Assembly (NCBI GenBank): GCA_964036155.1 | Contig: OZ038422.1 | Coordinates: 50,925,201-50,989,200 of the forward strand | Length of the DNA stretch: 64,000 nucleotides | Source of the DNA: Diploscapter coronatus | Lineage: Eukaryota > Nematoda > Chromadorea > Rhabditida > Rhabditidae | Reading direction: 5' to 3' | Part shown: piece by piece, positions 24,615 to 37,500 of the stretch | How positions within the stretch are numbered: position 1 is the first letter of the stretch | Layout: every line of letters starts with the position of its first letter | Program-made: the position numbers and the translations under genes | The notes under the pieces: generated by a model | Database searches by the model: none | Told to the model about the DNA's origin: nothing | The model's input: the letters and a program-made list of their open reading frames with translations, nothing else

Positions 24615-27600
24615 TCAAGATCGATACCACTTACCAAAATCACCAAATCAGATTACCATTTTGAGATAAATCAGGATACTTCACGGTAAACTAATTAGTG
24701 TTGATTATTTTCATAGCACCATGAAGTTTCCTGAAACGTTCTAGTAAATTACAAATGGTAATCCGATTTCAGAACCCATTAGATATTGATGAAATCTCGT
24801 ATAAACTATCTTCAGCTATTGTTTGTAAAGTGTTGAGCAAAATAATATCTGTGATCATTTCAATATGACTTAACCGGTAATCAGAAACTAATAAAATTTA
24901 GGCTTACATAAAACTCTTGAAAGAAATGAAATAACTCTATCCCATATTCTTCTTTAAATTTCGAGACCTATCGATTATTTGAAACTTTCATATTTCTTTA
25001 GAACCTAACAACACGTGGAGCGACTAAGTTTTTCTTCCTTTCTGCTTCTTTTCACTCTTTTTCCGAAATGTAAAATGCTTATCTCGAACTCATCTCTCGG
25101 AATCTCGAACTTGCCACGGGCAAGATGATCATTTGAACAGGGGTTATTCGAGATTAGTACTTTGAAATTTTTAGGATTTTAGGATTTCATAATTTTTTCC
25201 TGAAATTAACTCAGATTTTGCTAAAATTTCTTGAAAACAAGAAAATCGGGCCTAATCTTTCGCCGTATACCACAATTTTCATGGTGTGTGTTCTGATGGA
25301 TGATTAGCTCTATCTTTTTACTCCTCTTTCTCTCCCTCTCTACTTTGATACTAGGAGGCATTTTTTACGATTTTGCAGTTGGATACATCGGTTTGCTTTG
25401 AAATTGAGATACATACCGCTCTCTTGTATAACTCAATCTTTCTCTCCCTTTTTCTTTCTCTCCTTTGTTCTAATTCTTTCTCTCCCCTTTCCATTCTTTA
25501 TCTCTCTCCATTTCATACTCTCTCATCTCTATTCCTTTTGGCTTGAAGCCAGTGTGCCGCCATCGATTATTTTGCTAAAGCTTCCACAAAGTGAGGGTGA
25601 GAGAAATAGCGTTCAATCTGAGAGAGGGGAAAAAAGAGGAGAGAAATATAGTGTGAAATTAAGAGAGGAAAATGCATTTTCCAACGATTGCTCTCAAAAG
25701 TGTGTATTTTTGAGGAATATATCGGCGCTTGATAGGCTTTCGACTTTATTTTATCCCGCCAAATTTTCAAACATTTCAATTTTCCTCATTTTTCAGCCTA
25801 AAAATTCAATATTTTATTTTTTTCCAGAAAAAACTTCATCTTTTTCACGTATATCTTGTAATCTTGAACCTTTCAACCTTTATCTCGTCCTAAAATCTAA
25901 TCATCTTACCTACTGAGCCATTCAGCCGAAAACTTTGACCCCCGATATCCCCGATTTTTCAACATTTTAAAAGTCGCATCGAGACTTTTTCAAAGACATC
26001 CTACCCGTTATCAAGGTTCTCAAAACATCTTTGTATATCGAAAGAAGATAACACTTTCTTGACATGAGGTGTGAAAAGCGATCACACTTTGGATAAGAGT
26101 TTCATTCAACCTGCTAAACTTTCTAAGCGCAAGAAAAATATTGCATCATTTAGCACGATAACTTGAGTAAAATTTACTTTCATTTTTAGATTATTTGCTC
26201 AAAAATGTTGCACAATTTTGCAAAATGTCATTCTTATCACTGATTATTTGATCAATATCGTCATTGACCTTAGAAAACCCCACACGTGAGAATCTACTTC
26301 CTTAAATTTACGACTGGCCAAAATTGATAATTCAAACAATTTCTTTTCAGAATCAAAAATAGCGCTTTGCCTTTTTGCCAAACTCATTAATTACCCGAAC
26401 ATTGACAGTTCAATGTTAGGCAGATACTTGGTTCGTGAGCGAAAAATTTAACCTTGAGGTTCAGATTTTTAAATTTTTTTCCGCCAAAATATATCGCTTC
26501 TACACGTATTTTGGACATTTTTTCAAACAAATTTTAACCGAAAATATTGATCTCTCGATAAAAGTTCCTTTTGAAAGTCAATTAATTCTATAAAAAAAGT
26601 GCTACTCAAAATAAACTCGGTTGTTTTCTCATAATTTTCGCTAGGTTGCCATAGAAATATGACTGGAAAAATTGTTATGAGAAAAGTGGTGGAAAGGGAG
26701 CATTGGAACGACAATTTGTCAGAAATGCTCAGATTAAAGTGATTCGATGATCAAGTGGTTAAATCTCTATCTTTTGCCAAAGTTTATTTTAAATCTCTCA
26801 TGCATTGATTTCTGGTAACATTATTTTAAATTTCTAAAATTCTGTATCATCATTTTTAAATAATTAGTTATTCAACAAAACCTCTTGGAATTGATTCCTT
26901 ATCAATTCTTTAAGATCTGTTTAATTTTGCAACGTAATACTGGTTTCGTTTCTAGTAATTTGGTCAGAAAATTTTCTGTGAATTAATTATCACCAATGTT
27001 ATTAATTCCCTCGAAAATTCCAAAACATACTTCCTTCATGTTTATTCACACACCGTTTTCATCAATTTCCGCTCTTTTGAATGTCCATTTTATGCGTTGA
27101 ATACCATTCTGTCAAAGACAGGCTCTTTTCTATAAATCATTCCCTGCTCTGCACCTCTACACTTTTATAAATTGACACTGCCAGAAATACGGCATTTATG
27201 GCTATTTGGAAACCGCGAAACCACGAGACACGGGACATAGGCGAAGTAGTATATATAGGATTAGAGTAGGGTATGCGATGATAGGCTTTCTTTTCCCACA
27301 CTATTTCTTAATGTCTCGTAATATCGCGGTTTCCAAGTTGCCAAATTTATCGATGTTTCGATTTTTTCTAAAAACCAATAATTTTTCATTTTATTTTTGA
27401 TCGTTTGTATACTTTTTCTTTGTAATTACATGCCATTATCAACACACAGACAGAAACTTTCAACATTCCATTTTTTCGTAAATTAATCTTTTCATTCTGC
27501 ACAAGCCTTTTATCAAGGTTTTTGATAAAAAAAATGCAATTTTTACTTTTTTTTTTATCAAGTGAAAACGTAAAAATTAGAAAGAAAGATAAATTTAAGA

Positions 27601-28436
27601 CTTGAGCTCTCGCGAACTAGATTTTTGTTATTCTCACCATGCTTATAGTCAGCTTATATCGACTTTATCAAATTATCCCAACCGTCTTTCTTCTTCTATC
27701 CTTAACCACATTAAAAATTTATCATCTTTTCAAAATACCACTACCCCTTAAAACCCGGCCTATTTTATCACGTTTTTTCGACTCTCTAAATTTTTCCAGA
27801 CTTTAGTTTCTTCCATTTTCATTATTGAGCTCGCACTAACTTTCTTGTAATATTGAAAGACCGCTTAAAACAGATTGGATATCTAAAATTTTAAATGGAA
27901 ATTTTTCAGCTCCCTTGCGGCTCTGCCGCTGTTTGGCTGTGAAAGACAGTTCCAAATTTAAACCAACTATTTTCAGGTAAAACTTATTTTTTAAATCTGT
28001 TTTTTTCTCAAATTCGACAAAGGTTCCAAAATTAAGAAAAAGATCTATAAAAAATTTCCTTTCTAAAATTCTTTTAAAAATCCAAATTTTGTAAAATACT
28101 ACAAATTTGTTCTCATTCGTTTAATTCTATAAAATTTCCAAGTTCTGAAACTTCCCGTAAACATTCGAGTTCCGGTCAAACTATGTTCAAATAATGACAT
28201 TTTTGGTCGGAATCTTAGAGTCGCTTTTCATAATTTCGAACGCTTTGTAAACATTTTCGATTTAGTTTCTAGGTGTTTGCCTTTTCAGCAGGGTCGAAGT
28301 TTATAAGTTTCAAAATCAAATAATTCGAAAGTTTCTAACTTTAAGCAATACCGTAGATTTCCATCTTCAAATAAAGACTCTTTAGATACCACTTTGATAA
28401 TATTACTAAAAATACCAAAAGCTATCATTTTCAGTG
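24615..28436. other. 3.8 kb intergenic region without a supported gene
   Basis: It contains pyrimidine-rich (25310-25550) and purine-rich (25595-25680) tracts and a hairpin element at 27199-27343. A short segment at 27910-27976, bounded by TTTCAG and a GTAAAA donor, could be a non-coding first exon of the downstream Ttd14-like gene. Open frames here are low-complexity Phe/Ser/Ile-rich and lack splice signals or a recognisable domain. Confidence 0.5.
27199..27343. repeat. 145-bp imperfect hairpin (MITE-like)
   Basis: The left arm TGGCTATTTGGAAACCGCGA starts at 27199. The right arm ending at 27343 is its near reverse complement, and matching extends about 32 bp through ACGAGACA. The core is AT-rich with a TATATATA stretch. 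Confidence 0.75.
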
Positions 28437-31418
28437 ATGTCCTCTGATCCATCTTCTGGAAACCAACCGAATGGTTCGAATGGTACACATCCTAAGAACC
28501 CAAAAACGAACGGTACGATGCAGATTGACACCAGATATTCGCCTCAATCACCCACAAATGGTATCATCTCTCCAAATGGGACACCGAAAAAGGTCTACCG
28601 GTAAGTTCTATTTTTTAATCAAATATAGCAGTCATAACTATTATCAAATGTTGAATGAAAAATTTGAACTCCTTCTTATTTTTTTAATTGGAAATTGTAT
28701 TACCAAAAATCGGCCCTTTAAAAATACCCGAATGAGAAATATCATTTTCGCCAAACCCTCGCATTAGTCCCGATCCCTTGAGTGAATTACGGCGATTACC
28801 TCGAAAAATCTGGTGATTTTTTTTTCTAAAAAGTTCATGCTAAGTGCTAAGCATGAGCCCAGGAAATTTTTCAAAAATCAATAATTATATCGATTTTCAG
28901 TAGCGCGGATTCGCCACACGGCCATCAGCACACCGTCTACAAGATTGTCCTCACGGGCGGCCCTTGCGGAGGCAAAACTACGGCTCAAGTAAGCTTCGAA
29001 AATTTCGAAGATGAAAGGAAAATGTTTTCCTGAGAATTTATAACCTTCTTGCTCAGAAAACTACACTTTATTGCACAATTTTAAGGGCTACTGTAGCTTG
29101 AAAAATAATTTCCAGGAGCGTCTGGCCACATTCTTCGAAGGTCTCGGTTGGAAGGTGTATACGGTACCCGAGACGGCGACCATTCTCCAGGTAAATTTTT
29201 AAAATGTGAACATTTCGCACAGATTTAAAAACGAAATTTTCTGCAGAGTGGCCGCGTGAAATTCTCCGAACTCACCGAGGATCAAGCCTACGCTTTCCAG
29301 AAGGACATTGTTGATACGATGCTCAAAATCGAGGAGGTGTGAATTTGTAAAATTTTATTTTTTTATCTCTTATCACTTGCGATTTCTCTTTTTGCTTTAT
29401 TCGATCTATTTTTGCGAATTTTGTATAGGTGTGTCAGCAACTTATCAAAGATTATTGAATTTCAGCTGCTGAGAAACAATTAGCGAGATTTATCGGCGAA
29501 AATGACAAAGAATGATGATAAACCAATTCATAGAAACAACGGATTCGCGCTCACTGTCGTGTTTTTTGAGTTTTCATTTTCATCGGCTTTGAAAGGAGTA
29601 ATCGCACGTGCTTATAAAAAAGATCGACCTATTGTAACGATAAAATACCAATTTTCCCAAAGAAAATTTTGAAGCATAACATTTTTCAGACGTTCTTCAA
29701 CCAGGCGAACCTGATGACGAACAAGAACGTGCTGGTGGTGTGCGATCGAGGCATCATGGACCCGTCCGCCTACATGCCTGCTGATGGTTGGCAGCGACTC
29801 CTCAACGAACTCGGCCTCAAGCAATTCGACCTACTCAACAAGCGATACGATCAGGTATCATATTTTTAACTTCGTTTCGAGTAATTTTTCGTGAAATCTA
29901 AAATAGGAACTTTGAGTGATCTAGACATTCTTAAAATACTTATTTAGATTTTTGAAAAGTATGCCCTTTTCAAGATTCCATTTAAATAGAATTTTTAAAA
30001 CTTTAACACATAGACTTTTCCCAGGTGGTTCATTTGGTGACGGCCGCGGACGGTGCGGAGTCGTTCTACACGCTCGCGAACAACGCGACGAGGACCGAGG
30101 GACTTGAAGCAGCCAGAGCTCTGGACCAAGTCACCAGAAAGGTAAAATTTGTGGATCCGCTAGCATTGTCCCCAAAATTTTAATGACTTTACCAAAAAAG
30201 TCCCAATTTATCTAATTTTTAAAGCAATCGATTTTTTCAGGTGTGGCTCGGCCATCCCCATTTCGACATTGTCGACAACTCGGACACGAACAAATTCGAG
30301 GAGAAAGTCCTCAAACTCGTACAGGTATAAATTTAAAGAAACCTTTGAAAAATTAGCACTACTCTGAAATTCAATAAAAATTTAGTTCGAACTTGAGTGA
30401 AGTTAAGATTAAAACTGAAATTAAATTTATGCCAGATCGAATTTTAATATTTCCAGGTTGTGGCTGACCGTATCGGACTCGAAACCAAGGACCGACTCTC
30501 GAAAAACTCGAGGTAACGATTTGTTTTTTTTTCTCTTAATTTACATAAATTATGATTCTTAGTTCTCTTATTTTTTTTTAAATAATTTCCTAGCCCAACT
30601 GCAGAAATCTATGAAACGGGGCCATTAAACTTGAAATTCTGAAAATTTACTCTATTTTTCCAGAAAGAGAAAATGGCTGGTGGTTGCAGTGGACGAATTG
30701 AGATTCGTCAAAGACGAAAAATTCACCATTTTGCACGACTATCTCAACACCGACTCCAGCAAAATACAGGTGCGAACATCTTTGTTCTATTTAAAAATAT
30801 GTTAATTTTTTATACAAAAATTGAGATCTACATAAATTTTCGTGTTTGTTCATCTTACAATTAGATTTTAGATAGAAATAATTTTTTTCAATTTCTAATT
30901 TTTAGGTTCGAATCCGCTCTCGCGCTCAGGGCAAGAATTGCACCTACACCTTCACTCGTCGAGAATATCACCCTTCGAAGGAGTCGAGCGTCGAAACTAG
31001 GTATTAATTTTAAACGCACCTAAATTACTTATCTGAAAATCAATTCCGAAATTCCGACTTATGTTAAAGCATAAATAAAAATTAGGCCGAAACCCGTCTA
31101 GCTATAATTCTTCAACTTTCAGCATGCAAATCCAGAAACGTGAGTACGAACAGTACCTGACGATGCGTGACGCGAGTCGATGTCAGCTGCGAAAACTCCG
31201 AAGATGCTTCATGTTCGGCAATCAGGTATTATTTTTCTCTTACTCTATTTACCTAAATTGAGGTTTTAAAATGATACAAAATCTTGTAAAATCGATCAAG
31301 ATGATATCTTCCAGCATTACTTATTCCGAGTATGCTCAAAACTTGTAAAATTATAGAGTTCACATCGATTTTCCCTATGCAATTTTCTTCTAGCTAATGT
31401 AGAAATGTATAAAATCTA

Positions 31419-31451
<33 letters not shown>

Positions 31452-32438
31452 CTTGTTCCAACGTCTTTTACAATAAGAGCGATTTTAATTTCAGTACTTC
31501 CACCTGGACATCTACCAGGACCATCTGCCGTCGCAATCGCTCGAGGACCGACCTGTCATGATTCTGGAGACCTACACGACCATCCCCAAAGGCACGCCCC
31601 TTCCACGAATGCCCGATTTTCTGACCATCGAAAAGGTTAGTGTTCTGCAACTTTTTAACGTCTAGAACAAGATTAGATGCCATTTTTCCAAGATCATAAG
31701 GTATTTTCTTAGTACTCTCAAGCGATAAAGCATCTGATAACATTCGAGACTTCATTGTCCAATTTCTTTAAAAAAAATAATCTTGATTTTGTGCTTACCT
31801 CTCATAATTTTTAAATCGTGCAGCAGTAATTGCTGTGTCTGCCGAATTGTACGTCAGTCACAAGTTCTGGCAATTATTATTTTTTGATCTGGGTACAACA
31901 GAGATTTGGTAGTTTGATGGGAATTGTCGAAGGCAAATAAGAACCGACCGTCCAGGCCGGAGACAGGAGTATGAGCTGATTTTGGGTGTGAGAGAGAGAG
32001 AGAGAGAGATAACCAATCAATAGTTGATCAGTGATAAAAGAGAGAACAAGTGAAAAGATGCATACGAAAAGGAGCAATGTCCGTTAGGTGGCACCGAAGG
32101 GAATAAAGAAAAAAGTGAGAGTTGAGAGAAATAGAGTAGAATGAATAAAGGAAAATAGTGAACCTCTAACAATAATCAATTATCAAATCTTAAAAATGTC
32201 AATTTTCCATAGGAAAATTTGAAACATACGCAAACATTTACAGGAAATCACCGGCGAACTGGCCTACAGCATGTACAACATGTCGAAATTGGAGAATCCT
32301 CCAGGTAAAAATTAAATTAGTTCAAACTTAATTTAGCCATAAATTTTAAATTACTTTCGAGTTTAAAAATACTTAATTTCAGACGACGTGCATGAACAAG
32401 CGAACTTCGTGGGCGAGAGAGAATTCCGGGATGATTAA
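28437..32438 (+). CDS. Ttd14: Ttd14-type P-loop NTPase with CYTH-like C-terminal half
   Basis: Fourteen exons: 28437-28600, 28901-28988, 29116-29190, 29247-29336, 29690-29854, 30025-30141, 30241-30324, 30457-30512, 30664-30769, 30906-31000, 31123-31225, 31495-31635, 32244-32304, 32383-32438; 466 residues. After a disordered N-terminus of about 65 residues comes an AAA_28/NadR-like kinase fold with Walker [10 protein letters not shown] (residues 74-82), then [13 protein letters not shown] and the conserved [13 protein letters not shown]. The C-terminal half ([36 protein letters not shown]) looks like a CYTH-type triphosphate tunnel fold. Insect Ttd14 binds GTP and supports TRPL channel trafficking and survival of photoreceptors; a cytosolic membrane-trafficking role is inferred here. 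TTTCAG/TGATG just before the start suggests trans-splicing. AATAAA is at 32483-32488. Confidence 0.88.
31429..31451. repeat. (AT)n microsatellite
   Basis: About eleven AT units after an A-run, inside the intron before the exon at 31495. Confidence 0.95.
31990..32009. repeat. (GA)n microsatellite
   Basis: About ten GA units in the 608-bp intron between 31635 and 32244. Confidence 0.95.
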
Positions 32439-34519
32439 CAAAAGCCCATGGTATCTTTAATTCTCAAAATAGAAGGATTCCAAATAAAATATTCCATCTT
32501 CAAATGAAAATTTTTGACTTATTTCATTATTTTAGGTTTAGAAAATATGCATTTATCTCAAATTTGGTTATTAAGTCAAATTTGTTCACCATTCAATTCT
32601 TCTATTTCCCAAATTATCAATGCCAATCTCCAATTAAGTACTGTATCCATAAAATTGTCAAAAACTTAAATTTTTTCATCTTGGTTTTACAAGCACAGAT
32701 TTCGTCGAGTTGTGAACTTCCCATTGTTTTATTTATCCGAACTTTTACATCAGACGGTTTTCTATAGTATTACAATTTCTTTAATTTTCGACGTTGTGAG
32801 GTGAAGTTATTAATTTTGAAGATTTGAAAAGTCGATTTTTCAAGTCTTCAAAATTTGTTATTGTTTCAGAGTAAGTTGAAATATTTTGAAAAAGTTTATG
32901 ATTTCTAGATGACTTTTCTAAGTTGTCGACATACTTTAGCTTTATCTTTACCTGAGGAAGACTTGTATTTAATTAGAGACCTCTTAAAATGTTAACCCCA
33001 GAAACCTCTGGTTTTTTGTAAAAATTCTAGAATTTAGCTGGACAAATTTGCGGGATTTTTCGAGTTTTTTCATGTTTCAATGTTTCATATGCACAGCCAT
33101 ATCATAAATATCGTGTAATAAACTATTTAGAAAAATCTAAAAGTCGATTTTATTACTTTTTTAAAATCACTTTCGTGAAGTTCTAGCATGCCATTATTGG
33201 TTTGTGACTCATCTTTTGATAGATTTTTCTCGTTCTTTTTCTTATCAACCTGCCTCTGACTAACCCCTATGTTTAGATGACCAAATAAACCACTCCATCT
33301 ACTTTTTCTTCAAGATATTACGAAGTCAGATTTATTACCTCAGAAATCGTTTGGATTTTATTGAACTCGGAAATTTCTTATCGTTTTTTTCCTATCGATA
33401 CTAACGCCCCTATTCCTTGAGTTCGATAAAAGCTTTCATTCCTTTTTTTCTTTGCATATGCTAGTTCAATACAATGATGGGAAATTCGTGCATTTCTTTC
33501 CGGCTGAACTATAAAATTCCCATCTTTAGATCAGCTATATTTAGTTTTCACTTGATTTCATAAAGTTGCTAAAATTTAGCATCGGAAGTTCTTATCAAGT
33601 ATAAAACCCAATTCGTAACCAGTTTGAAATACTCTTATCATCATCAAAGTTTACAACCTTGTTTACAAATGAGGAAGTTTCGATTATGTTTCAGAGAAAT
33701 ATTGAGAAGAATAGTAAAGCTTTTAATTGATATCATTAAACATGTCTTTCTAATTATCCAAACTTAATCACCTCCCAATTTTGAATCAATCCGAGTTAAT
33801 TACCTCCTATGGCTTAATCGGGTTAAGTTAATTATCCAATTATCTTTTGAGAACCTGTCTGCCATTGCTATCCATTTCTATCTTACTCATCATTTTTTTT
33901 TTCTCAATGCAAAAGCTTTGCGCGCATCCCACACGTTCCCATATTTGTGTTTGTATTTGATTTGTCCCTCTCTCTCCTCTGCAAAATCTTTGCCTTCTCA
34001 GCACATACGAATTTGTCATCTATGCAAATGCAATCAATCGAAGTCATTTACTCACATTGTACTATTTTTGATTTGATCAACCACTTTTCCTTCGTTTTTT
34101 GTCATAAAATGATGAAGATCAACTTCTTTCTTTCGCTATTTTGAACGAAATTCATGGAATCAACACGTTTTCATTATTTCTGCCATAAAAATGATGAAGA
34201 TCAATTATTCAATATAATTTTGAGGTAAACCATTTAGGTCTACTTTCCTCCTCAGTATTGCAAAAGTTTATCATCACTACTCTTGACCTCTTTTTATAGA
34301 TATTTTTCAAATAGTTCACTCATAACATTGGCATCCCATTAACTTATGCATCCCACAATCCCATACCGGTTTCCCTATAACTTTTACTCCTTTCCTGTTC
34401 TGGGTTAATCCTATCGTTTACCGAGTAAATCTGTCAAAATCCCTCGATCTCTAAATTTTCAATTTCACATTTTCAGATCGATTTTGTTTATTTACTTTCG
34501 AAGCCACTCCTAGGTGGGG
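32439..34519. other. 2.1 kb intergenic region, nothing supported
   Basis: It holds the 3' end of the Ttd14-like gene (AATAAA at 32483) and the promoter of the RING gene. No exon, RNA gene or strong repeat could be supported on either strand. Confidence 0.45.
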
Positions 34520-37500
34520 ATGTCACCATCTTTGGATTCCTCGACTTTGACGTCAACCCCGCCCAACTGTTTAAGAAAAGGCAATGATGAAGAGGAAAAG
34601 CAATGCACTCCAAGCTTAAAGGAGTCGTTTTCCGTTGCCGGCGTCAACACTGCAAGCAAGATCATGGCAGTTGGAGCTTCAGGGCAGTTATTGGTGTTCA
34701 AGTAAGCTCATTTTAGAAGTAGCTATCGGCTTAGCTTGAAATAAATTGTTCTGAATATTCTAAATCGTTCCTGTTGGCTTCAACAATCTAGAGCAGTTAT
34801 TACCAATGAATCACAAAACAATAAGCTCTCGCGTCTCTAATACCGAATTAAAAATGTCATTTTAAGAGGCTCAGCCACCGAGCTACTCTGCTACGACGTC
34901 ACCGAGCATTCGACGACCGTATTTCAGCTGTCCAAGAAAGATCCGCTGTTTGATGATTGTCAGGTACTTTCAATCATAAACCTCAAACGTCGCAATGTTG
35001 TAGCGACGTAGCATGGCGAATTAGCGTGCAAAGTGAAAGAAAAACGTTGCCAACCCCTTCTTCTATCCCTATACACTTTCGTTATGTAGCGTCGTTGCTA
35101 CATCTCCAAATTTACTTACCTAACATCTCATTAATTCAATCTGCAAATTTCAGATTTACGACTTGGCCTTCAGTCGGAATGGTTCGTTGATAGTCTGCTT
35201 GCAACGACCATCCAGCTCAGAATTCTACATTTGCGAAGGAACGATAGATGCTCAGGTGTGTTTCAAGATTTTACGCCAAAAATTGAGGACTAATTAGAGC
35301 AATGACACCTCGTTTCTGTATTGATAAAAATAATATTAACTTCAAAAAATATTTCAGGAATGCCAAGTCGACATTTCCGGCAACTATTACAAGACGGAAA
35401 TTCACGCTACGTAAGTTCCAAATTGTCTATTTTTAAAACTCATAGTTTCCAGAAAAGGCCGTAAGATCACTCTTCTGCAAGACGAAGCCGGAGTGGTTCT
35501 AATATCTCATCCGATCACCTGGAATGTGTCTTCGGGTCAAAACTACCTCGAGCTATTCCATGCTTCGAATTTTCTTTCCAGCAAAGCCGGCTCGAAGTAT
35601 ACCATCATGATGCAGACTAACGAGAAATTCAAGAGTGCGACAATTTTATTATTTTTCATTAGAGCGCGTTCAGAAACGCTGCACTCTGCGCTCTCTCCTC
35701 AAATAATGCTATTTCTCAATGTTCGTGCTAGGATCGACAAAGTCTGATCGCGCTCTTAGAAAAGTCAACTAGGAGAAAAGAGTGCATCAGTAAAGAAGTT
35801 AGAATAGATTTAGTCTATTAAAGCGCAATTTTGTTCCAACTAAAATTCACCACTTACGAAGAACGTATATCATAAGAACAACAATTTAGATGACCAAATC
35901 ACTCTATCCTGTCCAGTCATTTATCGTAATCATCTCTATCTATTCTTCGCAGATGATTTCTCCAAGTTCCTATTAGTTCCCTTGTCAGGAACCTTATGTG
36001 GTAAATGCCAACTTCGAAGGGTTACCGGGATAGCGCCTAGTGCGAGTTACATGACCAAGAATGTTCAGGTAAGAAGCTTTGATTACTTTAACTATTAAAT
36101 CCAGCTATAATTGCAAAATATATTGACCATTTCTTATATCATATCTTCAAAAAATGACTGAAACTTATTATATTCATTCTAAAATGAAAAGTTGTAAAAG
36201 TAGCCATTTTGAACGGAATATTCTTGAATAAAGAATCACTTCTCTATACTATTCATTCAAAATGGTTTTTTTTTACAATTTTCCTCTTAAAATTCTTATT
36301 TTAGGCCTATGAAGATTACCTTTTGCTGTACGCCAATCAGCATCTGATCAACCTCAAGCCCACCCTCTACATAATGAACCTCTCAAGTCTGCAATGGCTG
36401 AAAGCGAATCTGAGCCTGTCAAGTCATTACCCGAACGGGAATGTTTCCCTACAAAAGGGAAATGAAGAAACAGTGTTCTTGCACGGCGACTGTCATCAGG
36501 TACCATATTCATAAACTGTTTAACAATTATCTTCTCTCTATATAGTTTTAGAAATGCCTCAAAATCAGTTACCCACTCTAATTTTCTTTAAATCATAGAA
36601 ACCCTCAAAACGAATATTAAGACTAAAATCATCAACAAATTCCAACTTGAAACTCGACATTATGCTAATTTTTAACCAAAACTAATTCAAGACTATGTGA
36701 TGATTTTTCTATAACAGGACATATACCAAAATCCAGGAAAAAATTCTGTACAAGGGCTAAATACAAAACATACTATTATATGCTATATTCTAATATTCTA
36801 GTGTTTTAAAATTTGGCTTATTTACTATTTTAGAGAGGTTGTCAAGAGAAGTCGCACCTCTATCAAATCAACGTCGAAACTATCACGGCAAGTTTAAAGA
36901 TCCTATGAAAAAGTTGACCCTCACTAAATTTAGCACCTAATGATGCCACGCTACAGGTCCGTCTCTTGTTTGTCTACCCCATCCACTTCGAACTTACTGT
37001 GTGAAGCCAAGGACCAGAGCCCAACTAGTTTGTCTCAGGTATATAATTGATTCAATTAAGATTTAATTGGGGTAATTAAGGACCCCTTCTCCGTACATCC
37101 AACAGTCTATAGCTCCACGAGGGTCATACCACCAGTAATGCAAAGATATCGGAAGAAACAAGAACATGGAGATACGGTAATTAATTTGCTTTGAAATATT
37201 TCACGAAGCATCAACTGTTTTAACGCTATCTTATACGAATTCTGATCAGTCTAAAAGTAGTCATTTTAGTTCCGACGTCGTTTCAACTCGCTAAATTGTG
37301 TCATGCCTGCCCGTAAAAGTTCTTTGGATTCCTGCGCGTCTTCATCCCCCGACTCTCAACTGAATTCGAGCAATGATACCGACATCGACAAGGTTAAAAA
37401 TGGTATGTTCACAGAATTCTCCACTCTAGAACAGCAATTCTATTTTTGTCCGATGATTTCATATTTACCTAGGCTATTTGATCACTCGGAACCAAATCGA

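Noticed and set aside
25398..25916. 172-codon plus-strand open frame
   Set aside because: Phe/Ser/Leu-rich product of pyrimidine and purine tracts. No splice context, no recognisable motif, no conserved core.
30903..30915. GGTTCGAATCC, resembling a tRNA B box
   Set aside because: Lies in a coding exon of the Ttd14-like gene, and no tRNA cloverleaf can be built around it.
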